The notes beneath the pieces were generated by a model, which saw only the letters and a program-made list of their open reading frames with translations, did not search any database and had not been told where the DNA came from. From Candidatus Hydrogenedentota bacterium (GTDB lineage Bacteria; Hydrogenedentota; Hydrogenedentia; Hydrogenedentales; CAILVY01), in assembly GCA_903837785.1 (NCBI GenBank), contig CAILVY010000192.1, positions 1-64,000 of the forward strand: 64,000 bases of DNA. Direction: 5' to 3'. This document shows positions 11,041 to 18,802 of this stretch, in pieces. The translations under genes were made by a program, and so were the position numbers. The first letter of the stretch is position 1. Each line of letters starts with the position of its first letter.

Positions 11041-12507
11041 ATGCGTCGAGTCCTCTTAGTGCTCGTCTTGGCCATCGCGCTCGTTGCGGGCGTTCTGTTG
11101 ATTCGCTCGGCGCTGTTCCGTTCGCGCCAGGTCCCGGTCCAGGCGGCGGCGCCCATGGCCGTGGACGCGGCGGGCGCGGCCGGGCGCTTGGCCGGCGCCA
11201 TTCCATTCAGGACGATCTCGTATCAGGACGCGGCACAGTTTCCGTCGGAAGAATTTGAGAAGTGCCGCCAATATCTGGCCGAGTCCTTCCCGAAGGTTCA
11301 CGCCGCGCTGAAGCGGGAGATCATCAACGGCCATTCGCTGCTCTACACCTGGGCGGGCAGCGATCCGTCGCTCGCGCCCGTCCTGCTGCTGGCGCACTAC
11401 GATGTGGTGCCCGTGGATCCGGGCAGCGAATCGAAATGGACGCATCCGCCCTTTGCAGGCGAAGTGGCCGACGGGTTTGTCTGGGGGCGCGGCACGTCGG
11501 ACTTCAAGTGCGGCGTAGTGGGCCTGCTCGAGACATGCGAGACACTCCTGAGCGCCGGTTTTCAGCCCCGCCGCACGGTGCTGTTGGCGTTCGGCCATGA
11601 CGAAGAACTGGGCGGCGTACGCGGCGCGCGAGCCGTCGCGAAGACGCTCAAGGAACGCGGGATCAAGGCCCAGTTCGCGCTTGACGAAGGCAGCGCCGTC
11701 ACGCGCGGCATCCTTCCCGGCGTCACAAAGCCCGTGGGCATTATCTGCACGTCGGAGAAGGGCTACGTGAGCCTCGGACTTTCCGTGGACGGCCCCGGCG
11801 GGCATTCGTCGAGTCCGCCCCGCGAGAGCAACATCGGCATACTCGCCCGCGCGATCAACCGGCTCGAAGATCATCAGATGCCCGCGCGGCTGGACGGCCC
11901 CGTGCGGCAAATGCTCGAGTATGCCGGGCCGGAGATGTCGTTTCCGCTCCGTGTTGTGATGGCGAATTTGTGGGCGCTGAGCCCTGTGGTGAAATGGCAG
12001 TTGTCGAAGATCCCCACCGCGAATGCCGCGCTCCGCACGACCACCGCCCCGACGATTATCCAGGCGGGCAGCAAGGACAATGTCCTGCCCACCCATGCGT
12101 CCGCCGTGGTGAATTTCCGCATCATGCCGGAAGACAGCGTGGCAAGCGTGCTCGAACATGCAAAGCGCGTGGTCGCCGACCCCCGTGTGACGATTGCGCC
12201 GCTGTCCCCCGAGGAAGCGCGCGAGGCCGCGCCTGTCTCACAAGTGGACAGCCCCGCGTACAACCTCATTGCCGCCAGCGTGCGCGAAGTAATGCCCGAA
12301 GTTGCCATCGTGCCGGGACTGACCCTCGGCGGCACGGACGCGCGCAACTACACAGACGTGGCCGAGAACTGCTACCGCCTCCAACCCATGGTTTTCACCC
12401 TCGACGATCTTGCCCGCATCCACAGCACCGACGAGCGCGTTTCCGTCGAGAACTACCTGCGCGCCATTCAGATCTACGGGCGCGTCATCCAAAACGCCTG
12501 CAAGTAG
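11041..12507 (+). CDS. M20-family metallopeptidase (membrane-anchored)
   Basis: A 488-residue zinc peptidase of the M20 (ArgE/DapE/carboxypeptidase Cps1) family. The ATG at 11041 has AGGAG upstream and opens with a hydrophobic N-terminal anchor (residues 3-24), which places the enzyme outside the cytoplasm. Metal and catalytic motifs: LLAHYDVVPV (His119, Asp121), GRGTSDFK (Asp154) and GHDEELGG (catalytic Glu188, Glu189), plus a dimerisation domain and a C-terminal metal His in RIHSTDE. Length and layout are closest to the PM20D1/Cps1 branch, which acts on N-acyl amino acids or dipeptides; the substrate is unknown. It is 43 bp downstream of flhG and functionally unrelated to it. Confidence 0.85.
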   Translation: MRRVLLVLVLAIALVAGVLLIRSALFRSRQVPVQAAAPMAVDAAGAAGRLAGAIPFRTISYQDAAQFPSEEFEKCRQYLAESFPKVHAALKREIINGHSLLYTWAGSDPSLAPVLLLAHYDVVPVDPGSESKWTHPPFAGEVADGFVWGRGTSDFKCGVVGLLETCETLLSAGFQPRRTVLLAFGHDEELGGVRGARAVAKTLKERGIKAQFALDEGSAVTRGILPGVTKPVGIICTSEKGYVSLGLSVDGPGGHSSSPPRESNIGILARAINRLEDHQMPARLDGPVRQMLEYAGPEMSFPLRVVMANLWALSPVVKWQLSKIPTANAALRTTTAPTIIQAGSKDNVLPTHASAVVNFRIMPEDSVASVLEHAKRVVADPRVTIAPLSPEEAREAAPVSQVDSPAYNLIAASVREVMPEVAIVPGLTLGGTDARNYTDVAENCYRLQPMVFTLDDLARIHSTDERVSVENYLRAIQIYGRVIQNACK

Positions 12508-12732
12508 GGCGGGTGAAGCGTTGGCGGAACCACCGCACTTCCTCCGCTGCACGTGTGAAAAGAGAATGCCTTACACGGAGAACACGGCGAAGACGGAGGA
12601 AGGACGCAAAGCAGGCTTGGGACCACCCGGCGCACTACCGAGGAATCCTCTCAGGAGTCTGACCACGGAGAGCACGGAGATCACGGAGCCTGCCTCGCTT
12701 CCATGGCTGATTCATCTTTCTTCGCGCCCCTG

Positions 12733-12758
12733 CCCTCCGTAGCTTCAGCGAAGGAGGG
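12733..12758. repeat. 26-bp imperfect inverted repeat (REP-like)
   Basis: CCCTCC (12733-12738) pairs with GGAGGG (12753-12758). The inner bases GTAGCTTCAGCGAA are also nearly self-complementary, so a hairpin of about 11 bp can form. It sits among other repeat-like sequence and away from any stop codon. A dispersed palindromic element is more likely than a terminator. Confidence 0.4.
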
Positions 12759-12967
12759 TCTGGTTCGCGTTCCGCGACTCTCGTTACTCCGCGCCTGTGC
12801 AGAAACCACCCTCCCCCTCGGCGCACGCGTGATACCCGCCGCCCCGGGTACCCGGCGGCCCCCAAGTCGAAGCGCTAGAAGTACGAGCGAACGCGCACGA
12901 CCCTTCTTGCAACACGGGCTGGTGGGTAGCGCTGGCGCTTCCGCCACCCCACGTTTGTGCGCGTGGC

Positions 12968-12997
12968 TTGCCAAATTCCGGGCGGGGCTGCTAAGAT
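12968..12997 (+). promoter_or_regulatory. Predicted promoter of the zinc-ribbon gene
   Basis: TTGCCA (12968-12973) and TAAGAT (12992-12997) are spaced by 18 bp and end about 38 bp before the ATG of the FmdB-type gene. Each box has one or two departures from consensus. Confidence 0.4.
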
Positions 12998-13034
12998 TAG
13001 GTGTGTAAATGTGTTACGCACGGAGGTTGCCCCC

Positions 13035-13253
13035 ATGCCCCTGTTTGCCTATCGCTGCGGCGACTGCGAGAAGACCAGTGAGCTTCTGGTGCGCGCCGAG
13101 GAGAAACCCGTGTGCCCGGCCTGTGGTTCCCGGCGCATGGAGAAGCAATTGAGCCATTTCGCGCCGATGCGCGGCGCCGAGACCGCCTCGGCCCCGATGC
13201 CTTCGTGCGCAAGCTGTTGCAGTTCGGGCGAAGGCTGCCCGTACAAGGGATGA
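13035..13253 (+). CDS. FmdB-family zinc-ribbon protein
   Basis: A 72-residue protein with the N-terminal MPLFAYRCGDC signature of the FmdB regulatory-protein family. Four cysteines (8, 11, 27, 30) in two CxxC pairs form a zinc ribbon. The Cys-rich C-terminus (CASCCSSGEGC) is typical of the family. A CGGAGG site precedes the ATG. The family was linked to formamidase/amidase regulation in one organism, but the general role is unknown. It is followed 3 bp later by a small membrane protein gene, so the two are probably co-transcribed. Confidence 0.8.
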   Translation: MPLFAYRCGDCEKTSELLVRAEEKPVCPACGSRRMEKQLSHFAPMRGAETASAPMPSCASCCSSGEGCPYKG

Positions 13254-13256
13254 CGG

Positions 13257-13616
13257 ATGGACTCGAGCGGTGAAGACCGGCCGATGCCCTCGCTTGGCGC
13301 CTATCTGTGGAAGGCGTTCCGCGAGGCACATGCCCGGCGCCCCGCGAGCTTCTATCTGTTGCTCTGCATTCCGCTCGTCATGCTGCTCGGACTGAAGATG
13401 CTGCTCGTCACGGAGAGCCCGAAACAGTTTGCGTTTATTCTTTCGCTGATGTTCGTGTTCTTCGGCGTTGTGGCGCTGCGCGCCCTCGTGGATGCCTTTG
13501 AGATCATCCGGAAACGGATCCGGGACGAGCGCCGGACTTTCCAGGAAACCCTCGGCGCGGAGGATTTCACCCGGAAACTGGGCGACCGCATCGGCCGGGG
13601 ACGCAAGGAATGGTAG
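13257..13616 (+). CDS. Small two-helix membrane protein of unknown function
   Basis: A 119-residue protein I do not recognise. Two strongly hydrophobic segments at about residues 30-50 and 58-78 are followed by a charged, probably cytoplasmic helix (EIIRKRIRDERRTFQETLG) and a basic C-terminus. It starts 3 bp after the zinc-ribbon gene. No catalytic motif was seen. Confidence 0.65.
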   Translation: MDSSGEDRPMPSLGAYLWKAFREAHARRPASFYLLLCIPLVMLLGLKMLLVTESPKQFAFILSLMFVFFGVVALRALVDAFEIIRKRIRDERRTFQETLGAEDFTRKLGDRIGRGRKEW

Positions 13617-13662
13617 TGTCCTTCCTGCGCACACGCGAAACCCCAACCCCCGAAGCCAATCC

Positions 13663-14688
13663 ATGACCCTTTCCCCGAACCCGCAACACATCCTCGTGCT
13701 CGCCCCGAACTGGCTGGGCGATGCCGCGATGTGCACCCCGGCCCTGCGCGCCCTCAAGCAGCGCTTCCCGGCGGCGGAACTGTGCGTGGCCGGCCAGCCG
13801 GGCATTTGCCAGTTGCTCGACGGGCTTCCGTGGATCGACCGGCTATATTCTCTGCCGAAACGACCCGGGTTTTTCCGCATGCTCGCGATGGCTTCGGCGC
13901 TTCGGCCGCTGTCGCGCGATCTGGCCGTGGTCTTCCCGCACTCGTTCCGCGCGGCGTGGCTCGCGTGGATGGCCGGGGCGCGGCGCCGCATCGGCTATGA
14001 CCGCGGCGGGCGCGCCTGGCTCCTGACGGATCGCATCGCGCCGCATCGCGAGACCGGGCGCATCACGCCCATCTACATGGCCCGGGAGTATCTCGACCTC
14101 GTGGCGCCGCTGGGCTGCGAAGAGGACGGCCGCGGCCTCGAGTTGGCCGCGGACGCCGCCGCCGTCGAGAAAGTGCGGCGAAAGCTCGCGGGCAGCGGCC
14201 CGATTGTCGGCTTTGCGCCCGGCGCCGCCTTCGGCCCGAGCAAGCGCTGGCCCGCGGAACGCTATGCGCGCGTGGCGGACTTGCTTGCGGAGCGGGTGGG
14301 CGCACGCTGCGTGCTGATGACCGGTCCCGGCGAAGAAGACACGCGCGAGGCGGTGCTGCGTGCCGCAAGCACGCCGCTCATCGACTGCAACGAGGGCGCG
14401 CCGTCCATTGCCAGGCTCAAGGCGGTCATTTCGCAGTTGGACCTGCTCATCGGCAACGACAGCGGGCCGCGGCACATCGCCATCGCGTTTCAGAAGCCGG
14501 TGATCTGCATCATGGGCTCCACGTCGCCTAAATACACGGACAGCCCCTGGGAAAAAGGCCGCATCCTGCGGGTGGACGTCGATTGCGGCCCCTGCCAGAA
14601 GCCCACGTGCGCCACGGATCACCGCTGCATGACGCGGATCAGCCCCGAAGCCGTGGCGGCCGCCGCCCTCGAATTCCTGCCGCGCTGA
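13663..14688 (+). CDS. waaF: Glycosyltransferase family 9, lipopolysaccharide heptosyltransferase II-like
   Basis: A 341-residue GT9 enzyme that, in the WaaF branch, transfers the second heptose to the LPS inner core at the cytoplasmic face of the inner membrane. Features include the N-terminal LVLAPNWLGDAAMCTPALRAL, the ADP-sugar region GFAPGAAFGPSKRWPAERYA, and the C-terminal GNDSGPRHIAIA followed by GSTSPKYT. The start at 13663 fits the LAPNWLGD N-terminus; the open frame runs upstream through the previous gene. It supports an LPS-bearing outer membrane. The acceptor sugar cannot be told from sequence. Confidence 0.85.
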   Translation: MTLSPNPQHILVLAPNWLGDAAMCTPALRALKQRFPAAELCVAGQPGICQLLDGLPWIDRLYSLPKRPGFFRMLAMASALRPLSRDLAVVFPHSFRAAWLAWMAGARRRIGYDRGGRAWLLTDRIAPHRETGRITPIYMAREYLDLVAPLGCEEDGRGLELAADAAAVEKVRRKLAGSGPIVGFAPGAAFGPSKRWPAERYARVADLLAERVGARCVLMTGPGEEDTREAVLRAASTPLIDCNEGAPSIARLKAVISQLDLLIGNDSGPRHIAIAFQKPVICIMGSTSPKYTDSPWEKGRILRVDVDCGPCQKPTCATDHRCMTRISPEAVAAAALEFLPR

Positions 14689-14701
14689 GCCGCGGGCGCG
14701 G

Positions 14702-15580
14702 CTACTCCTGGCGCCAAAGAACCTCGGCGGGTTTTCGATCCGGCCACTGATGAAACGTGAACTTCGGGTACCCGATGGCGAGCCCGGCATAAACGCGATG
14801 CCCCGCGGGCACGCCCAAGAGCCGGCGGAGCTGCCGGAGATGTTCACAGCCGCCCACGAGATAGCCCGTGTAGAAGCTCGACAGTCCCAGGGTCACGCAG
14901 AGGAGCGCGGCATTCTGCACGGCGAGTTGGGCGCTCTTGTCGGGATAGGCGAGCCCCGGGTCGGCATGGAACAGCAGGAGGCAGGGCGCCCCCCGCAAGA
15001 CTTTGTCCCCGCCCTGCTTCGCGGCGGCCTCCAGATGCTCGAAGTTCTCGAGCATGCCCATGGCGCTCTTGAGTTCGTGCTTCGCCACGAGGCCGTACAG
15101 CGTGCGAATGGCCGGATTGCGCAGGAGCCGGGCCGTCTTCCCGAGAAACGCCGCCGTCATGTCCGCGGCTTGCTTGAGGACCTGCCTGTCCTGCACTACG
15201 ATGTATTGCGTGCCCTGATAGTTGTGCGCGGTCGGCGCCAGGCGCGCCGCTTCGATGACCTTCTCGAGCAGCGACCTCTCGACCGGCGTGTCCTTGAACG
15301 CCCGCGCGGAACGCCGCGCGCGCAGCAGCTCCATCAGGTTTGCCGGGCCCGGCATCAGTTCGAGCGTTATCGGATGCAGTGTGCGCGGGGGGAACTCCGC
15401 GTGCGCGACGGCATCGCTCCGGCACAGCGCAACGCAGTGTCCGCAGGCAATGCAGAGATGCTCGCGCAGCACTTCCGGAGCCGAAGCGGCGTCACGCTGT
15501 TCAAAAACCGTTTCCGGGCACTCGCGCACGCAGTTGCCACAGCGTTTGCAGCGCTCCGGGTCGATCATGATGCTGCTCAT
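14702..15580 (-). CDS. Ferredoxin-nitroreductase fusion protein
   Basis: A 292-residue protein with an N-terminal 2[4Fe-4S] ferredoxin module (Cys11/14/17/21 and Cys43/46/49/53) fused to an FMN nitroreductase domain. That domain has RRSARAFKDTPV near residue 89, APTAHNYQ for FMN binding, and a C-terminal GYPKFTFHQWPDRKPAEV. Such fusions are known in anaerobes, with the clusters feeding electrons to the flavin; the physiological substrate is unknown. It overlaps the upstream sulfatase gene by 4 bp (ATGA), implying co-translation, although no biochemical link is obvious. Confidence 0.85.
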   Translation of the reverse strand: MSSIMIDPERCKRCGNCVRECPETVFEQRDAASAPEVLREHLCIACGHCVALCRSDAVAHAEFPPRTLHPITLELMPGPANLMELLRARRSARAFKDTPVERSLLEKVIEAARLAPTAHNYQGTQYIVVQDRQVLKQAADMTAAFLGKTARLLRNPAIRTLYGLVAKHELKSAMGMLENFEHLEAAAKQGGDKVLRGAPCLLLFHADPGLAYPDKSAQLAVQNAALLCVTLGLSSFYTGYLVGGCEHLRQLRRLLGVPAGHRVYAGLAIGYPKFTFHQWPDRKPAEVLWRQE

Positions 15581-16998
15581 GTGACTTCCTTGTCTTGAAA
15601 CCGCGAGCCATCGCGGTTCGTGGGCCAGTACGTTTCGAAGGCCGTGTCGCCGTGCTTCGTCATCCAGGCGCGCAGCTCGGCCGCCAGCGCTTCCTTCTTC
15701 TCCGCGAATTTCGGGTCGCGCGCCAGGTTCTTCAACTCATCGGGATCGTTCACGAGGTCGTAGAATTCCTCGCCGTGATCAATGTACCGGTTGTACTTGA
15801 ACTCGCGTGTGCGGATCATCCGGATGGGATTCACCCACCGCTGTTTCCCGTAGTATTGACTGACCACGTAGTCGCGCGGTTGCGGCAGCGCCTTCCCCGT
15901 GAGCACCGGCCGAAGCGTGACGCCGTCCACGTCGCCGGCGTCTGCGCCCGCGAAGTCGCAGAAGGTCGGCAACACGTCGCACAGCGTGACGAGTTCGCCG
16001 CTCGCTCCGGGTGTGCCGCCCCATGCGCCCGGCACGCGAATCATCAGCGGCACACGCACGAGGTTCTCATACATGAACGGCCCCTTGAATATGAGCCGGT
16101 GATTCGTGTCCATGTCTCCGTGATCCGCCGTCAGCGCGACGATGGTTCGCTCCGCCAGCCCGGTTTCGTCCAGCCGCTTGAGGAGCCGCCCGATCTCCGC
16201 GTCCGCCAGGCGCACTTTCTCGCGATATACCGCGCGGTACATCTCCCAGTAGGAATCAGGCTTGCCCCAAAGGCACTTGCCTTGATCCTCCTCGGCGTAG
16301 CGCTTCTGCACCGCAGGCTTCCCCTCAAAGGTTTCCCGCCACGAAGCGGGATGCGGCACGGGAAACGCCGGCGCGCTGAACTTGCCCGTTTTCGCCAGGC
16401 CGCCGGCCTCGTAGATGTCGTGCGGATTGATGTAATTCACGCAGCAGCAGAACGGCCTTCCAGCGTCCCGGGCGCGTTCCGCGAGGTAAGCCCCGGCCTG
16501 ATCCGTGGCGCCGGCGTGGCTGTCCCCGTCGAAGTTGGCGCGGTCGAAATGCTTCGAGAAGGCTTCGTGATTGCCCAAGTGCCACTTGCCGAAATACGCG
16601 GTGTTGTATCCGGCCGCGCGCAGACGGGATCCCAGGGTTTCGGCCGAGGCCGGGAGCGGTCCCTGCGGCGTGCCCAGATGCGTCGTGCTGTCGAGGTTGC
16701 CGATCACGGTCGTCTTGTGCGGATAGCGTCCCGTATACAGTGACGAACGGCTCGGCGAACACTGCGGCGTGGTGCAGAAGGCGCTTTGGAAGATCATTCC
16801 GCTGCGCGCCAGGGCATCCATCGCCGGAGTCTCGAAGAATGGACCCGCTGCGCCGAAGGCGCGCCAGTGCAGTTGATCCGTGGTGATCAGAAGCAGGTTG
16901 GGCCGGCCGGAAGATTCGGAACGCGCCGCGCCGCTCCACGCGAGCGCGCCCGCCGCCACTGCGCCCTTCAGAAAGGTTCGGCGTGTATGTTGGGGCAT
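15577..16998 (-). CDS. Tat-exported Cys-type sulfatase
   Basis: A 473-residue arylsulfatase-superfamily enzyme. The start at 16998 is preferred over the upstream in-frame start at 17058: it has GGAG upstream and directly gives a twin-arginine signal (TRRTFLKG, then a hydrophobic stretch to about residue 27). Motifs: LLLITTDQ (metal), the formylglycine motif CSPSR with Cys80, which needs a maturase, and LTADHGDMD. The family hydrolyses sulfate esters, usually of polysaccharides, in the periplasm. It is divergent from the ADP-ribosylglycohydrolase-like gene and coupled to the nitroreductase fusion. Substrate unknown. Confidence 0.88.
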   Translation of the reverse strand: MPQHTRRTFLKGAVAAGALAWSGAARSESSGRPNLLLITTDQLHWRAFGAAGPFFETPAMDALARSGMIFQSAFCTTPQCSPSRSSLYTGRYPHKTTVIGNLDSTTHLGTPQGPLPASAETLGSRLRAAGYNTAYFGKWHLGNHEAFSKHFDRANFDGDSHAGATDQAGAYLAERARDAGRPFCCCVNYINPHDIYEAGGLAKTGKFSAPAFPVPHPASWRETFEGKPAVQKRYAEEDQGKCLWGKPDSYWEMYRAVYREKVRLADAEIGRLLKRLDETGLAERTIVALTADHGDMDTNHRLIFKGPFMYENLVRVPLMIRVPGAWGGTPGASGELVTLCDVLPTFCDFAGADAGDVDGVTLRPVLTGKALPQPRDYVVSQYYGKQRWVNPIRMIRTREFKYNRYIDHGEEFYDLVNDPDELKNLARDPKFAEKKEALAAELRAWMTKHGDTAFETYWPTNRDGSRFQDKEVT

Positions 16999-17042
16999 GG
17001 GTCCGTCTCCAGCATCGTCTGGAGAGGTTAGCACACTTCCGT

Positions 17043-17071
17043 TTGATTTTGCGCCCACACCGCGCTACGCT
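17043..17071 (+). promoter_or_regulatory. Predicted promoter of the ADP-ribosylglycohydrolase-like gene
   Basis: TTGATT (17043-17048), a 17-bp spacer and TACGCT (17066-17071) lie in the sulfatase/glycohydrolase divergent gap. The predicted transcription start is about 25 nt before the GTG at 17103. Confidence 0.4.
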
Positions 17072-17102
17072 CGCCCGCGTCCACCGCTTGAAAGGGAATC
17101 GC

Positions 17103-18101
17103 GTGACACAGCACATCGCCTACATAGACTACGTCAACCGCGTCCACGGCTGCTGGCTGGGCAGATGCATTGCGGGCATGCTCGGCACGTCCCGCGAAGG
17201 AACAAGCCCATGTCCGGACAGCGTTTTCGATTCCCCGGAGCTCGAGTTGTTGCCCCCGTATGACGACCTGGATGTCGAAGCGTTATGGCTCGGCGTTCTC
17301 GAGCAGGAAGGCGTTCACGCAACGCAGGACAGTCTCGCCAAGGCCCTCGCGAAACAGAGACTACAAAGCGAGCCCTCAGCGGTTCCGCGCCACGCGCCGG
17401 TGCGGAGTGTTCAGCCCCAGGCGTTCCGGGCGGAACTCTGGGCGTGCATCGCACCGGGCCATCCCGAACTCGCCGCGGACCTGGCCACGAAGAGCGGCAT
17501 CGCGGAACCCGCGGGTGATTTTATTGCGGCGGCCCGGTTTCTGGCCGCGGCCGAGTCGCTGGCATTCGTGGAACCCGATCTTGATGCCTGCCTGGACGCG
17601 GGCCTGGCGGCAATTCCCGCCGATTCGCGATTGTTCCGGCTTGTCCGGGAACTGCGCGGCTTGTGCGCCCAGGACACAGACTGGCGGGCGCACCGCGGGC
17701 GGCTCTTGCAGCCCCTTGCTGAGGAAGAGGGGGCGGGGGTTCTTCAGAATCTTGGCGGCACGCTCATCGCCCTCTTGTGCGGTGAATCTGACTTCCTCCA
17801 GACCACGGCGATCGCGATGTGCTGCGGCGCCGGCCCGGCCTGCGCGGGTGCGCTGCTGGGCATACATCACGCGGCCACCGGCCTGATGAACCGCTACGGC
17901 TTCCGCGATCAGGTCTTCACGCCGGGCGCCGGCGTGCAGCGCCGTTCCGATCGCCTTTGCGATCTCGCCGACGACGTGGCCATGATCGGGTTGGCCTTTC
18001 AGGAAATCAACAGAAGGACCGTCATCGCCGGCGGTGCGAAACACACGGTTATTCGCGCCCCGGAAAATGTGCCCGGCCAGGCGGCAAGCGGCGTGGAGTG
18101 A
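17103..18101 (+). CDS. Degenerate ADP-ribosylglycohydrolase-family protein
   Basis: A 332-residue protein starting at GTG 17103 behind GAAAGGGAA. It aligns by eye with the planctomycete-type ADP-ribosylglycohydrolase (DraG fold) subfamily: GCWLGRCIAGMLG, the metal-site PPYDDLDVEALWL, FRAELWACIAPGHPELAA, and GESDFLQTTAIAM...GALLGI. The C-terminal metal motif, normally CGEDTDCTGATLGALLGI, is shortened here to CGAGPACAGALLGI, losing the metal-binding Asp pair. The WNEYG-type central segment is also missing. It is shorter than usual family members. It may be catalytically dead or a binding protein. Confidence 0.7.
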   Translation: MTQHIAYIDYVNRVHGCWLGRCIAGMLGTSREGTSPCPDSVFDSPELELLPPYDDLDVEALWLGVLEQEGVHATQDSLAKALAKQRLQSEPSAVPRHAPVRSVQPQAFRAELWACIAPGHPELAADLATKSGIAEPAGDFIAAARFLAAAESLAFVEPDLDACLDAGLAAIPADSRLFRLVRELRGLCAQDTDWRAHRGRLLQPLAEEEGAGVLQNLGGTLIALLCGESDFLQTTAIAMCCGAGPACAGALLGIHHAATGLMNRYGFRDQVFTPGAGVQRRSDRLCDLADDVAMIGLAFQEINRRTVIAGGAKHTVIRAPENVPGQAASGVE

Positions 18102-18125
18102 TTCTGACACTCCCGGCAGTGCGTG

Positions 18126-18716
18126 TTACGGAACGGCCACCCAGGCCTCGGCCTTGCAGGATGCGCCCAGGCGTTGCCCGAGGGCGGAATCTTTGAGCGA
18201 CTTGAAATCATCGCCCTCGTCGGGGAGCTGGAACACCTGGCCCGATTCGGCGCGGCGCAGCCGTTTCATGACGAAGAGCCGCTCCACGAAGGCCACGGAC
18301 GTTCCGGGCGGAGCCCCGCTCTCCGCGACACGCCGGTAGAGGAGCTTCCGGTCCTTGTTTTCTTCGGCGAGCAGGCGCTGTGCGGCGTTGTGGGCGCTGA
18401 ATCCCTTCACGCCATCGCACTTGCGCAATTCCAGGCGGCCCTTGTTGTTCTCCCCGAGGCAACCCAATTCCTTGAGCCTCGAGATCTCGGCCTGCCGCGG
18501 AGCAAAATGCGTGTCCTTCCAGGGCTCCTTTAGATTCCCGATGGCCGGCGGGTCCGAGGTCTTTCCCTCCACGTAATCCAGCAGGTTCTCCGCGAGGTCG
18601 CCCAGCCGGTGCATGCCGCTGGCCGCTTGCGCCTCAAGTTCACGCTGGGATCGCCAGAGACAACCCGACCCGGCCGACAAGAGTGCCGCCAAGACGAACA
18701 CAATGAACCTGCGCAT
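18126..18716 (-). CDS. YdbL/DUF1318-like lipoprotein
   Basis: A 196-residue protein. The start at 18716, with GAGGAG upstream, gives a signal peptide ending in a lipobox (LSAGSGC), so a lipoprotein is predicted. The body matches DUF1318/YdbL features: LGENNKGRLEL (the vGExxdGyL motif) and LLAEENKDRKLLYRRVAE (the NxDRxxLYxxIA motif). Family function is not established; E. coli ydbL lies next to membrane-transport genes. It is the last gene of a leftward run and has its own likely promoter. Confidence 0.6.
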   Translation of the reverse strand: MRRFIVFVLAALLSAGSGCLWRSQRELEAQAASGMHRLGDLAENLLDYVEGKTSDPPAIGNLKEPWKDTHFAPRQAEISRLKELGCLGENNKGRLELRKCDGVKGFSAHNAAQRLLAEENKDRKLLYRRVAESGAPPGTSVAFVERLFVMKRLRRAESGQVFQLPDEGDDFKSLKDSALGQRLGASCKAEAWVAVP

Positions 18717-18760
18717 TGCGCCCCGCTCCTCTTTCACCGTTTGTTTGCCGTCCTGCGGTT

Positions 18761-18789
18761 TCTCTACCACATTCTCTCGAATTGGTCAA
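18761..18789 (-). promoter_or_regulatory. Predicted promoter of the YdbL-like gene
   Basis: On the - strand, TTGACC (18784-18789), a 17-bp spacer and TAGAGA (18761-18766) lie 45 bp upstream of the start at 18716. The -10 box is weak. Confidence 0.3.
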
Positions 18790-18802
18790 TAGGCGCGGCG
18801 GG

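Larger units (their letters stand above)
12508..13034. other. 527-bp non-coding gap with repeat-like debris
   Basis: No convincing gene is seen. The stretch contains a degenerate direct repeat of the type ACGGAGAxCACGG (about 12575-12600 and 12662-12690), the inverted repeat at 12733-12758, a GC-rich palindromic block around CGGGTACCCG (about 12838-12860), and a segment GGTAGCGCTGGCGCTTCCGCC near 12925. Such modules resemble dispersed intergenic repeats of large environmental genomes. The promoter for the next gene lies at its right end. Confidence 0.5.
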
